Of a stretch of 25,266 bases of DNA, positions 7,223-15,602 are shown piece by piece. The notes beneath the pieces are model-generated. The model was not told the origin of the DNA. It did not search any database and saw nothing but the letters and a program-made list of their open reading frames with translations. Each line of letters starts with the position of its first letter. Position 1 is the stretch's first letter. The stretch lies in contig JAHZHK010000018.1 of NCBI GenBank assembly GCA_019420325.1, positions 1 through 25,266 of the forward strand. Reading direction: 5' to 3'. This DNA is from Coriobacteriaceae bacterium (GTDB lineage Bacteria; Actinomycetota; Coriobacteriia; Coriobacteriales; UMGS124). The position numbers and the translations under genes are program-made.

Positions 7223-7251
7223 ACCATAAAAGCGTTCTACTGTCCCAGCAA
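7223..7251 (-). promoter_or_regulatory. Possible promoter of the FeS-NrfD unit
   Basis: On the minus strand TTGCTG (7251-7246) and TATGGT (7228-7223) are separated by 17 bases, in the 143-base gap between feoAB and the FeS gene. The spacing is ideal but both boxes match only partly, so the call is weak. Confidence 0.3.
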
Positions 7252-7320
7252 GCATACAGCCAATCGCATCAGTATGGTAGCGCACCCCATCGAGCCACCA
7301 GAGCCCGCCTGTATATTCCC

Positions 7321-9843
7321 CTACCCTTGCGCGCCCTTGGCGGCCCGCACGCGGGGGCGCTTGCTGTGCGGGCACAGCGAGGCCGCGACGAGGGCGAGCA
7401 GGGCCGCCACGCCGACAAGCGTAGGTACACCCACGGGCACCCAGGTGCCGCTCACCACGACGGCCACACGGTACACCGCAAAAGACACGAGCCAGGCAAT
7501 GGCACACTGCACGAACACCATGTGCAGCGCGGCGCCCGCGCCGGCCTCGCGGCGCACGGTGGCGATGGCCGCCACGCACGGCGTGTACAGCAGCACAAAC
7601 ACCAAAAACGACAGCGCCGTGATCGGCGTGAAGAATGCCGCGACACCCGATACATCGCCACCCGTAAGCTGGGTCAGCGTGGAAACGACGTTCTCCTTGG
7701 CGATGAAGCCCGTGATGATCGCCGTGCTTGCACGCCAGTCGCCAAAGCCCAGGGGCGCAAAGATCGGCGCGACGGCACCGGCAAGCAGGGCGAGCAGGCT
7801 GTGCTCGGGCGAGTCGACCAGGTTGAGGCCGGCATCGAACGCCTGGAGGAACCACACGATAATGGAGGCAAGGAAGATAACTGTGAACGCCTTCTTCACG
7901 AAACCCTTGGCCTTGTCCCACACGAGAAACGCCACGCTGCGCCCGGAAGGCAGGCGGTAGTTGGGCAGCTCCATGACAAAGGGCACAGGCTCGCTTCCCG
8001 CCTCGGCATGCTTCATAAGCAGGGCATACAGCACGCCGCACAGAATGCCGAAGACGTACAGGCCAATCATCACGAGCGGCTGCACCTCGCGCGGGAAGCA
8101 TGCGCTCACGATAAGCGCGTACACCGGAAGCTTGGCACTGCAGCTCATGAACGGCAGCAAGCGGATGGTCATCACGCGATCGCGGTCGCTGGCCAGGGTG
8201 CGCGACGACATGACGGCGGGCACAGTGCAGCCCAGGCCGATGAGCATGGGCACGATGCTGCGGCCCGACAGGCCCACGCGACGCAGGGCGCGATCCATGA
8301 TGAAGGCCACGCGCGCCATGTAGCCGGTATCCTCCAAGATGGAAAGGCAGAAGAACAGCGTCACGATGACGGGCAAGAACGAAAGGACGCTACCTACACC
8401 CGCGCACACGCCGTCCACCACAAGCGAGCACACGGTGGGATTCACATGTGCGCTCTCCAGACCCGCCGCGATGCCCTCGGTGGCCGCATCCACGAGAAAC
8501 GACATGCCATCGGACAGCCAGGCACCGGGCCCCACGAACGTAAGCGTGAAAATGAGCGCCATGAGCGCGAAGAAGCACGGGATACCCGTGAAGCGGCCAG
8601 TCAGGACCTTGTCGGCCGCAAGGCTGCGCTTGTGCTCGCGACTCTCTTGCGGGCGCACGACCGTGCGCGCACAGAGGTCCTCGAGGAAGGAGAAGCGCAT
8701 GTCGGCCAGGGCCGCCTCGCGGTCAAGCCCCGAGTCGCGCTCCATAGCCTCGATGAGCTGGCCGATTGCCGCGCGCTTGTCGGCCGGCATGGCAAGCGCC
8801 GCCTCCACGGGCGCGTCGCCCTCGATGAGCTTGGTCGCGGCAAAGCGTGTGGGAAGCCCTGCCTTTTTGGCGTAGGGCTCCACGATGTGCATTGTCGCGT
8901 GGATGCACTGGTGCAGGGCGCCGGCCTTCTGGTCCTCATCGTCGGCATGGCAGAAGTCCACACGCCCCGGCGCTTCGCAGAAACGCGCCACATGCAGGGC
9001 GTGTTCCACAAGCTCGTCGACGCCCTCGTTCTTGGAGGCCGCAATGGGGATGACGGGGATGCCGAGCTCACGCTCGAGCTCGTTGACGAGCACCGTGCCA
9101 CCGTTGGCACGCACTTCGTCCATCATGTTGAGGGCAAGCACCATGGGGATGCCGAGCTCCATGAGCTGCATGGTGAGATACATGTTGCGCTCGATGTTGG
9201 TGGCATCCACGATGTTGATGATGCCGTCGGGGCGCGCGTCGAGCAAAAAGTCGCGCGTGACGATCTCCTCGCTGGAATACGGCGACAGAGAGTACACGCC
9301 CGGCAGGTCGGTCACCGTGGCGTTGGGATGGTTGCGGATAGTGCCGTCTTTGCGGTCGACCGTGACGCCCGGGAAGTTGCCCACGTGCTGGTTGGAGCCG
9401 GTGAGCTGGTTGAAGAGGGTCGTCTTGCCGCAGTTCTGGTTACCTACGAGGGCAAACGTGAGCTTCGCGTCCTCAGGGCGGGCGTCGCGCTCGGAATGCT
9501 TGCCCTCTTGCGGGGCGCCAGGCTGCTCGCCAAAACCGGGATGGCCGGCGCTCGTGCGATAGTCCTCGCGGGGCGGGCGGGGACGGGACGGCGCGGTGCT
9601 GGCCAGCTCCTCGTCGGAAAGCACGGGACCCGTCTCGACCTTGGCCGCCTCGCTCGCACGCAAGGTGAGCTCGTAGCCGCGCAGGCGCACCTGAAGCGGG
9701 TCGCCCATGGGCGCCACTTTCTGCAGAGTGATCACAACGCCTGGTATCAGGCCCATGTCGAGCAGGTGGCGACGCAGTTCGCCCTCCCCCGCAACCGCCG
9801 TCACACGTGCGCTCTGCCCTGGGGCAAGCGAGTCCAGTGCCAT
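7321..9843 (-). CDS. feoB: FeoA-FeoB fusion ferrous iron transporter
   Basis: An 840-residue inner-membrane Fe(II) importer. Residues 1-75 form a FeoA-type SH3-like domain; 76-125 are a Pro/Glu-rich linker; from about 126 follows the FeoB G-protein domain with G1 GNQNCGKTTLFN (134-145), G2 GNFPGVTVD, G3 DLPGVYSL, G4 NMMDE and G5 AASKNEG. The helical membrane part carries the conserved GLGCTVPAVMSSR gate region, FMSCSAKLPVYAL and FIAKENVVSTL. The start ATG 9843 follows AAAGGAAG at good spacing; an upstream in-frame start at 9885 is less likely. FeoA is usually a separate gene, so this is a fusion. No FeoC is seen. It would supply iron for the many FeS clusters encoded downstream, although co-transcription with them is not shown. 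Confidence 0.97.
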   Translation of the reverse strand: MALDSLAPGQSARVTAVAGEGELRRHLLDMGLIPGVVITLQKVAPMGDPLQVRLRGYELTLRASEAAKVETGPVLSDEELASTAPSRPRPPREDYRTSAGHPGFGEQPGAPQEGKHSERDARPEDAKLTFALVGNQNCGKTTLFNQLTGSNQHVGNFPGVTVDRKDGTIRNHPNATVTDLPGVYSLSPYSSEEIVTRDFLLDARPDGIINIVDATNIERNMYLTMQLMELGIPMVLALNMMDEVRANGGTVLVNELERELGIPVIPIAASKNEGVDELVEHALHVARFCEAPGRVDFCHADDEDQKAGALHQCIHATMHIVEPYAKKAGLPTRFAATKLIEGDAPVEAALAMPADKRAAIGQLIEAMERDSGLDREAALADMRFSFLEDLCARTVVRPQESREHKRSLAADKVLTGRFTGIPCFFALMALIFTLTFVGPGAWLSDGMSFLVDAATEGIAAGLESAHVNPTVCSLVVDGVCAGVGSVLSFLPVIVTLFFCLSILEDTGYMARVAFIMDRALRRVGLSGRSIVPMLIGLGCTVPAVMSSRTLASDRDRVMTIRLLPFMSCSAKLPVYALIVSACFPREVQPLVMIGLYVFGILCGVLYALLMKHAEAGSEPVPFVMELPNYRLPSGRSVAFLVWDKAKGFVKKAFTVIFLASIIVWFLQAFDAGLNLVDSPEHSLLALLAGAVAPIFAPLGFGDWRASTAIITGFIAKENVVSTLTQLTGGDVSGVAAFFTPITALSFLVFVLLYTPCVAAIATVRREAGAGAALHMVFVQCAIAWLVSFAVYRVAVVVSGTWVPVGVPTLVGVAALLALVAASLCPHSKRPRVRAAKGAQG

Positions 9844-10051
9844 GATGTGCTTCCTTTTCCCTCTCCCAATTTCTCCGGGAGTCATCCTAGCAGAACAATG
9901 GGCGCACAGTACCCGTAGGTAACATACGACACGGCACGTCCGTCCTTCTTTACTGGAACGATAACAAGACGGGAGCCAGCGAATGCAAAAGGAATTACAA
10001 TTTACTCATTCTGAGAAATGCGCCGCCCACTGACAGCAAGGAGATTTTCGC

Positions 10052-11434
10052 ATGTCCACTACCATATCGCCCACGGCTTTCCTTGGTTCGTTTTTCCACA
10101 CGCCCCGCTACGGCGAGGTCGAACTGCTCGAAAACGTGCTGATAGAGGTGGACGCGCGCGGCTTTATCGCCGACGTGGTGCGCCCCGATGGCGCCGACTA
10201 CACCGCTCGCGTGGAGCACGCACGCAACGCTGGCACGCTTGTCGAGCTGGCACAGGGCACCTACGGCCTGCCGGGTTTTGTGGACATGCATGTGCACGCC
10301 CCGCAGTGGCCCCAGGCAGGCGTGGCCCTCGACGAGCCGCTCGACGTGTGGCTCCAGAAGCGCACCTTCCCACTTGAAGCCCGCTTCGCCGACCTGGACT
10401 TTGCCCGCCCCGTCTACCGCGACCTGGTGAGCCGCCTGCTCAGCCTGGGCACCACTACGACGGTCTACTTCGCCAGCAACGACCTGGCCTCCTCCATCGA
10501 GCTCGCGCGCATCTGCGCCGAGGGTGGTCAGCGCGCCCTCGTTGGCAAGGTCGTCATGGACGACCCGGCTGCCAACCACGACTTCTACCGCGACGCCACC
10601 ACGGCTCAGGCCCTGGCAGACACCGAGACGCTGCTAGCCGAGGTCGCCTCCATTGGTGCCGCGACGCGCCAGGGCGTCTACGGCGTGGTGACGCCCCGCT
10701 TTATCCCCAGCTGCACCGACGAGGGCCTTGCCGGCCTGGGTCGCATCGCGGAGAAGACGGGCGCCTACGTACAGTCGCACTGCGCCGAGGGGCAGTGGGA
10801 ACAGAGTGTGGCCCCGGCTCGCTACGGCAAGTCCGATGCGCAGGCCCTCTACGACTTCGGCCTTCTGCGCGAGAAGTCGGTCATGGCGCACTGCACCTTC
10901 CTGTCTGAATCCGACGGCGAGCTCTTCGCCCGCTCGGGGGCCGCAGTGGCGCACTGCCCCGTCTCCAACTCCTACTTCGCCAACAGCGTGTGCCCGGTGC
11001 GCCGCCTGCGCGGCCAGGGCGTGCGCATGGGCTTGGCAACCGACATCTCCGGCGGCTTCTCGCCGAGCATGTATGAGAACATGCGCCATGCCATCATGGT
11101 GTCGCGCATGCTGGAGGAGGGCGTTGACGCAAGCGTGCCGCCTGAGCAGCGCGGTCTGGGCACGGCGCGCATCACCTCGGCCGAAGCCCTGTGGCTGGCA
11201 ACGGCAGGCGGCGGCGAGGCCCTGCGCCTGCCGGTGGGCACCTTCGAGCGCGGCCAGGCCTTCGACATGCAGGTAGTTGACACGCGCGTGGCCGGCGCCG
11301 ACCTCACGGGCTTCAACGTGTTCAGCGCCCCGCGCGACATCATCGACCGCATCATCTACCTCGCAACGCCCGAAAACGTGCGTCAGACCTGGGTGCAGGG
11401 TACCCTCGTGCATGACAGAAGCACGCTGCGCTAA
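10052..11434 (+). CDS. guaD: Guanine deaminase
   Basis: A 460-residue amidohydrolase that converts guanine to xanthine and ammonia in the cytoplasm. Zinc and catalytic residues are visible at the spacing known for guanine deaminases: H80 and H82 in GFVDMHVHAPQW, H243 and E246 in QSHCAEG, H280 in VMAHCTFLS, and D331 in LATDISGG. The ATG follows AAGGAG with a 7-base gap. It is transcribed away from feoAB and towards an NCS2 purine permease about 200 bases downstream, which fits a purine salvage or degradation pair. No xanthine dehydrogenase follows, so the xanthine is probably used for salvage, or degraded by enzymes encoded elsewhere. Confidence 0.95.
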   Translation: MSTTISPTAFLGSFFHTPRYGEVELLENVLIEVDARGFIADVVRPDGADYTARVEHARNAGTLVELAQGTYGLPGFVDMHVHAPQWPQAGVALDEPLDVWLQKRTFPLEARFADLDFARPVYRDLVSRLLSLGTTTTVYFASNDLASSIELARICAEGGQRALVGKVVMDDPAANHDFYRDATTAQALADTETLLAEVASIGAATRQGVYGVVTPRFIPSCTDEGLAGLGRIAEKTGAYVQSHCAEGQWEQSVAPARYGKSDAQALYDFGLLREKSVMAHCTFLSESDGELFARSGAAVAHCPVSNSYFANSVCPVRRLRGQGVRMGLATDISGGFSPSMYENMRHAIMVSRMLEEGVDASVPPEQRGLGTARITSAEALWLATAGGGEALRLPVGTFERGQAFDMQVVDTRVAGADLTGFNVFSAPRDIIDRIIYLATPENVRQTWVQGTLVHDRSTLR

Positions 11435-11447
11435 TCTGCGCCGCAAC

Positions 11448-11515
11448 GCATCCGTGGGCGGGTTTGCTTTGGCTCACTGGTCGTGAAATACCAGTGTGAA
11501 TCCGCCTACGGATGC
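11448..11515 (+). ncRNA. Structured leader RNA ahead of the purine permease (riboswitch-like hairpin)
   Basis: A continuous 15-bp basal stem (11448-11462 with 11501-11515, two G-T pairs) opens into an asymmetric internal loop of 12 and 4 bases. This is capped by a 7-bp hairpin (CACTGGT with ACCAGTG, 11475-11481 and 11490-11496) with an 8-base loop. No T-run follows, so it is not a normal terminator. It begins 13 bases after the guaD stop and about 120 bases before the permease start. A smaller hairpin (CCGTC-TCAA-GACGG, 11568-11581) and an overlapping alternative (GGCGCC with GGTGCC) follow. It does not match the classical purine aptamer core by eye. A ligand-binding role is inferred from shape and context only. 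Confidence 0.4.
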
Positions 11516-11635
11516 ATAAAACGCGGCTATGGTCGATAATCAATCCCTGTTGTTGTACGTAAGGAAGCCGTCTCAAGACGGGCGCCTAAGGGGTGCCTGG
11601 TCGTCGGCGGCACACATCAAGGGAGAGACGAAAGA

Positions 11636-13042
11636 GTGAGCGAGAGCACAACCGCGCAGGTAGATACTGCCAATGAGGCCGCGAACGGCATCACGGTCGG
11701 CGTCGATGCCAAGCTGCCTTGGGGAAAGGCGCTGCTGCTGGGCCTGCAGCACGTTTTGGCCATGGACTCCTACATGCCGCCCTTCATCATCGCCACGGCG
11801 CTGGCGCTGGCCCCCACGGCCTCCACGGCCCTGATTCAGTCCACCTTCCTGGGCGCGGGCGTGGCCTCGCTCATCCAGGTGTTGTTCTTCCTGCGCATGC
11901 CCGTGTGCCAGGGCCCCTCGTACGTACCCGTGGGAGCGGTCATCGGCCTGTACTTTGGCGCCAACGGCTTCGACACCGTCTTCGGCGCATGTCTGGTAGG
12001 CGCCGCGTGCATGGTGCTCTTCGGACTGTCAGGCCTGTATAAGCGCGTCGTGCACCGCTTCATCCCGCCCATCGTGAGCGGCACCGTCATCATGATCGTG
12101 GGTCTCACGCTTCTGCCCACCGCCTTCTCGAGCAACATCTTCGTTGAGGGCAACAGCCTTTCCATGGGTCAGAACATCCTGCTGGCCTGCATCTCCGCCA
12201 CCGTCATGATCGCCTTCTCCATGCTGGGCGTTTACCGCCCTCACCTGGGCAAGACGCTGCGTGTGTGCTCGGTCATCATCGCCCTGCTCACGGGTTCCAT
12301 CGCCGCCGCCTGCATGGGCGGTCTGGACCTTTCGAGCGTGGCCGCCGCACCCCTGTTCAGCCTGCCCAACGTGGCCTTCGTGAACTACGGCCTGTCGTTT
12401 GACATCTCCGCCATCCTCACGATGCTCGTCATCTACATGGTGCTTCTCGCCGAGACCACCGGTACCTGGTATGCCGTAAGCTCCGTCGTGGGCAAGCCCA
12501 TGACCGACGAGCAGATCAACCGCGGCGTCATCGGTGAGGGCCTGGGTTGCCTCGTGGGCTCGCTTCTTGGCACCACGCCCGTGACCGGCTACTCCACCAA
12601 CGCCGGCATCATCTCCATCACCGGCGTGGCCAGCCGCCGCGTGTTCGTGATGGCCTCGGTGTGGCTTATTGCGCTTTCGTTCGTCGGCAAGCTGTCCGCC
12701 CTCATCATGGCCATCCCCGCCTCCGTCATCGGCGGCGTGTTCGCCGTGGTGTGCGCCATCATCCTGCTCAACGGCTTCCGTCAGATCAAGGGCGAGCCGC
12801 TCAGCGAGCGTCAGCTCTACATCATCGGCGTGCCGATCGCCGTGGCCGTGGGCCTGCTCAACATTCCCGCCGACCTGTTGAACACTGTGCCCGAGATGGC
12901 TCAGTACCTGCTCAACTCCCCCATCGCCGTCAGCGCCATCGTGTGCATCGTGCTCAACAAGATCCTGCCCGAGCGCACCGCAGCCGAGAAGCGCAGCGAG
13001 AAGGAGACGCAGGACCAGGCCGAGACGCCCGCTCAGGCGTAA
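11636..13042 (+). CDS. NCS2-family xanthine/uracil-type purine permease
   Basis: A 468-residue polytopic membrane protein (12 to 14 helices) of the nucleobase:cation symporter-2 family. Family marks include LGLQHVLAMDSYM in the first helix, the LLAETTGTWYA segment of helix 8 with its substrate-contacting Glu, and a NAT-like signature TNAGIISITG in helix 10. It starts at GTG 11636, after AGGGAG. Position downstream of guaD suggests import of a purine such as xanthine, guanine or urate rather than uracil. The C-terminal tail is charged (Lys/Glu-rich) and cytoplasmic. Substrate is not provable from sequence; a structured leader precedes the gene. Confidence 0.93.
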   Translation: MSESTTAQVDTANEAANGITVGVDAKLPWGKALLLGLQHVLAMDSYMPPFIIATALALAPTASTALIQSTFLGAGVASLIQVLFFLRMPVCQGPSYVPVGAVIGLYFGANGFDTVFGACLVGAACMVLFGLSGLYKRVVHRFIPPIVSGTVIMIVGLTLLPTAFSSNIFVEGNSLSMGQNILLACISATVMIAFSMLGVYRPHLGKTLRVCSVIIALLTGSIAAACMGGLDLSSVAAAPLFSLPNVAFVNYGLSFDISAILTMLVIYMVLLAETTGTWYAVSSVVGKPMTDEQINRGVIGEGLGCLVGSLLGTTPVTGYSTNAGIISITGVASRRVFVMASVWLIALSFVGKLSALIMAIPASVIGGVFAVVCAIILLNGFRQIKGEPLSERQLYIIGVPIAVAVGLLNIPADLLNTVPEMAQYLLNSPIAVSAIVCIVLNKILPERTAAEKRSEKETQDQAETPAQA

Positions 13043-13173
13043 AGCAGCCTTAACGGGCGAATGGGGACTTCAGCTCTCATTCGCCCTCGCCAAAAAGGTG
13101 AGGCCCACAGTACAGGCGCTTCCGAGCGTCCCGAGTCCCGGGCCCGCCTTTCCCAAATGCTATCGCGCACGTT

Positions 13174-13213
13174 AAAAAGCGCGCTTCCCACACCATCGGG
13201 AAGCGCGCTTTTT
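13174..13213. terminator. Strong bidirectional rho-independent terminator
   Basis: A perfect 16-bp stem (13174-13189 with 13198-13213) and an 8-base loop, beginning with AAAAA and ending with TTTTT, so it can work on both strands. It insulates the guaD/permease unit from the flavocytochrome unit. Confidence 0.92.
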
Positions 13214-13267
13214 CGTTTGGTCAGAGCCGATGGAATGATTTGGGATTGGAAGAGGTTGAACCTGCAT

Positions 13268-13358
13268 ATTTAACATACATTTCAAGATTTTAAAAAACCT
13301 GTCAACTGGGGTTTTAATGATTTAACATACATCTCAGCAGTTGAAATGTATGTTAATC
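13268..13358. repeat. Intergenic repeat, copy 1
   Basis: About 92 bases shared with 17170-17262 at a constant offset of 3902. Shared parts are the word AACATACATTTCAA near the start (degenerate in copy 2), CAACTGGGGTTTT (13303-13315), and a terminal palindrome (13322-13356) that is imperfect here (two arm mismatches). It is strongly AT-rich compared with the flanking genes. Confidence 0.85.
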
Positions 13359-13425
13359 CATTCGGAAGGCCAAGAAAGCCGCCCGTATCCGATAATTATC
13401 ATCTACCTGCCCAAACTTCCTTGCG

Positions 13426-13441
13426 TGTGAGTTTTTTCACA
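13426..13441. promoter_or_regulatory. CRP/FNR-superfamily type operator TGTGA-N6-TCACA
   Basis: TGTGAGTTTTTTCACA is an exact match to the core half-sites of a CRP-type binding site, extended by a further G/C pair on each side. It lies about 170 bases upstream of the flavocytochrome start. The spacer is a T-run, so a small hairpin role is possible, but the half-site spacing is that of CRP. Confidence 0.5.
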
Positions 13442-13608
13442 CCCCTCGCACGGGCCATTTCATACGCCGTCGGACGAATATGAGCAGCCAACGTGGATGC
13501 ATGCTGTGAATCGACGAGCCGCACGGCCTGGGACACCCCCGACAGGGCCGCACGGCAAACAGCCCGCCTGCAACCATTGAGTTACAGGCACACGAGGAAG
13601 AGGGAACT

Positions 13609-15315
13609 ATGGGCTCCACGAACACCAGCACTCGCAATGTTGCACTGACCCGTCGCGCATTTGTCACAGGTGCGCTCGGCGCCGGCCTTGTCGCTTTCGC
13701 AGGCATAGGCGCACTTTCCCAGACCGTGACGGCCCAGGCAGAAGAGTCCTCCGCCGCTCAGGACGGCCCCGACTATGACATCGTCATCATCGGCGCCGGC
13801 GGCGCAGGCATGACCGCCGCCATGAGCGCGCACGACGGCGGTGCCCGCGTGCTGCTTATCGAGAAAATGGCCGTGGCCGGCGGCAACACCGTATGCGCTG
13901 AGGGCGGCATGAACGCCTGCTGCACCAAGGTTCAGGAGGCTGAGGGCATCGAGGACAGCGTCGAGCTCTTCGCAAACGACACCTTCGAGGGCGGCCATGA
14001 GCTGGGCAACATGGACCTCATCACCTTCATGTGCGAGAACTCCAACGCCGCCCTCGAGCGTTTGGAGGAGCGCGGCATGTTCCTCACGAAGCTCTCCACC
14101 TCCGGCGGCGCCTCGGTGAAGCGCATCCACCGCCCCGAGGACGGCGAGGCCGTGGGCACCTACCTCGTACGTCACATGTGCGAGCAGTGCGAGCAGCGCA
14201 ACGTTGCCGCAGTGACGCAGATGCGCGCCGATGAGCTCCTCGTCAACGACAGCGGCGCCGTGTGCGGCGTGCGTGCGACCGACCTGCGCACCGGCGCCAG
14301 CGCCACCTACACCGCCAAGGCCGTCATTGTGACCGCCGGCGGCTTCGGTGCCAACCATGAGATGCTCGCCCAGTACCGCCCCGAGCTGCTCAATGCCGTC
14401 ACCACCAACCAGCCCGGCGCAACGGGCGACGGCATCCTGCTGGCCCAGGCCATCGGCGCCGACACGGTGGACATCGACCAGATCCAGGTGCACCCCACCG
14501 TTGAGCAGGGCACCGCAACCCTTCTTTCCGAGGGCATCCGCGGCGACGGAGCCGTGCTCGTCAACAAGGACGGTCAGCGTTTCACCAACGAGCTTCTGAC
14601 CCGCGATAAGGTTTCTGCCGCCGAGTGGGAGCAGCCCGAGGGCTGGGCATATGCCGTGTTCGACAAGAAGGTCTATGACTCTAACAAGTCGGTGGAGAGC
14701 AAGTTTGTGAGCAAGGGTCTTGCCCTTGTCGCCGACACCATCGAGGAGCTCGGCCAGCTCATGGACACCGACGCCGAGACCTTCGTCGAAACCATCGCCA
14801 CGTACAACGATGCCATCGCCAACGGCGAGGACGATCCCATGGGTCGCGAAAAGGCCCGCGAATCCATCGTGGACGCCCCGTTCTACGCGATCAAGGTGGC
14901 CCCCGGCATCCACCACACCATGGGCGGCCTGCGCATTAACACCGACACCGAGGTACTCAACACCGAGGGCGAGGCCATTCCCGGCCTGTTCGCAGCCGGC
15001 GAGGTCACGGGCGGCATCCACGGCGGCAACCGCCTGGGCGGCAACGCAATCTGCGACATCAACGTCTTCGGCCATCAGGCTGCCATGAGCGCTCTTTCCT
15101 ACCTGGGCATCGTCGCCGTTGACCGCGAGGCGCTTATCGAGATGACCGAAGTCGAAGGCCAGCTCAACCAGCATGCCACGCAGCACGGCGCCACTGCTTG
15201 CACCGACTGCCACCGTGTGGAAGCCACGCCCGTGCTCACCTGCACGCAGTGCCACGACGACACCGTGACCCCCGAGGGCTGGCTCACTTGGGAAGAGGCC
15301 CAGCAGGAGGGCTAA
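13609..15315 (+). CDS. Tat-exported fumarate-reductase-type flavocytochrome with C-terminal di-haem motif
   Basis: A 568-residue FAD enzyme. The Tat signal (TRRAFVTGALGAG, residues 14-26) is followed by an FAD Rossmann motif (IIGAGGAGMTAAMSA, 60-74). Residues matching the active site of Shewanella flavocytochrome c are all present with near-identical spacing: H295 (QVHPT), R332 (LLTRDKVSAA), H435 (GIHHTMGG) and R475 (GGNRLGGNAI). This argues for a fumarate-like unsaturated acid as acceptor. Unusually, two haem-c motifs, CTDCH (531-535) and CTQCH (545-549), sit at the extreme C-terminus; in known flavocytochromes the haems are N-terminal. ATG 13609 follows AGAGGG. It has its own promoter region with a CRP-type site and is followed by a terminator and a membrane LuxR regulator. 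Exact substrate unknown. Confidence 0.95.
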   Translation: MGSTNTSTRNVALTRRAFVTGALGAGLVAFAGIGALSQTVTAQAEESSAAQDGPDYDIVIIGAGGAGMTAAMSAHDGGARVLLIEKMAVAGGNTVCAEGGMNACCTKVQEAEGIEDSVELFANDTFEGGHELGNMDLITFMCENSNAALERLEERGMFLTKLSTSGGASVKRIHRPEDGEAVGTYLVRHMCEQCEQRNVAAVTQMRADELLVNDSGAVCGVRATDLRTGASATYTAKAVIVTAGGFGANHEMLAQYRPELLNAVTTNQPGATGDGILLAQAIGADTVDIDQIQVHPTVEQGTATLLSEGIRGDGAVLVNKDGQRFTNELLTRDKVSAAEWEQPEGWAYAVFDKKVYDSNKSVESKFVSKGLALVADTIEELGQLMDTDAETFVETIATYNDAIANGEDDPMGREKARESIVDAPFYAIKVAPGIHHTMGGLRINTDTEVLNTEGEAIPGLFAAGEVTGGIHGGNRLGGNAICDINVFGHQAAMSALSYLGIVAVDREALIEMTEVEGQLNQHATQHGATACTDCHRVEATPVLTCTQCHDDTVTPEGWLTWEEAQQEG

Positions 15316-15401
15316 GTCAGCAAGGCCGGAGCGGACGACCCGGAAACTACCCGGGCAACACACCCACATACCTCGCATCCCCCCTTTTTCGAATGCCCCT
15401 T

Positions 15402-15439
15402 GCCCGCCGCGTCCAGTGCCCCCGCTGGGCACGGCGGGC
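15402..15439 (+). terminator. Terminator-like hairpin after the flavocytochrome gene
   Basis: Outer arms GCCCGCCG and CGGCGGGC (8 bp) with an inner CCAG/CTGG stem, followed by CTTTGC. The T-run is short, so termination may be partial. The 287 bases between the two genes otherwise hold only a possible TATACT -10 box (15540-15545) for the regulator gene. Confidence 0.6.
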
Positions 15440-15602
15440 CTTTGCGAGGCCGCCTCCCAACGCCCGCAAACCGCCTGTCAACAAAGCCCCCGCAGGCACC
15501 CAACATGGCACGGTCGATACACCCACGCATCTCATCGGCTATACTTCCCCTGATACCACGGCATTTGAAAAGCTTCGGTCGGGCCTGAGGGGGAATTCGA
15601 AT

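Larger units (their letters stand above)
13043..13608. other. 566-base intergenic region between purine permease and flavocytochrome genes
   Basis: No gene seen. In order it holds: a 9-bp hairpin GGGCGAATG/CATTCGCCC (13055-13086) and a small one (13086-13102) after the permease; a strong bidirectional terminator (13174-13213); a ~92-base repeat (13268-13358); the 10-base palindrome GATAATTATC (13391-13400); and a CRP-type site (13426-13441). From 13450 to 13590 nothing definite is visible apart from the ribosome site of the next gene. Confidence 0.7.

Noticed and set aside
6638..8101. Extended 487-codon FeS protein reaching into feoAB
   Set aside because: Residues before GTG 7177 are an out-of-frame reading of feoAB; the paralogue at 807-1346 fixes the true start.
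7207..9918. Plus-strand open frame of 903 codons opposite feoAB
   Set aside because: His/Arg-rich antisense shadow; feoAB on the other strand accounts for the coding signal.
11516..11635. Classical purine riboswitch upstream of the permease
   Set aside because: The conserved junction sequences of the guanine/adenine aptamer are not visible; only generic hairpins are.
13061..13273. Small 70-codon plus-strand open frame after the permease
   Set aside because: It runs straight through the strong terminator at 13174-13213 and has no good ribosome site.
13582..15432. Minus-strand open frame of 616 codons opposite the flavocytochrome
   Set aside because: Gly/Ala/His-rich shadow of a well-recognised plus-strand gene.
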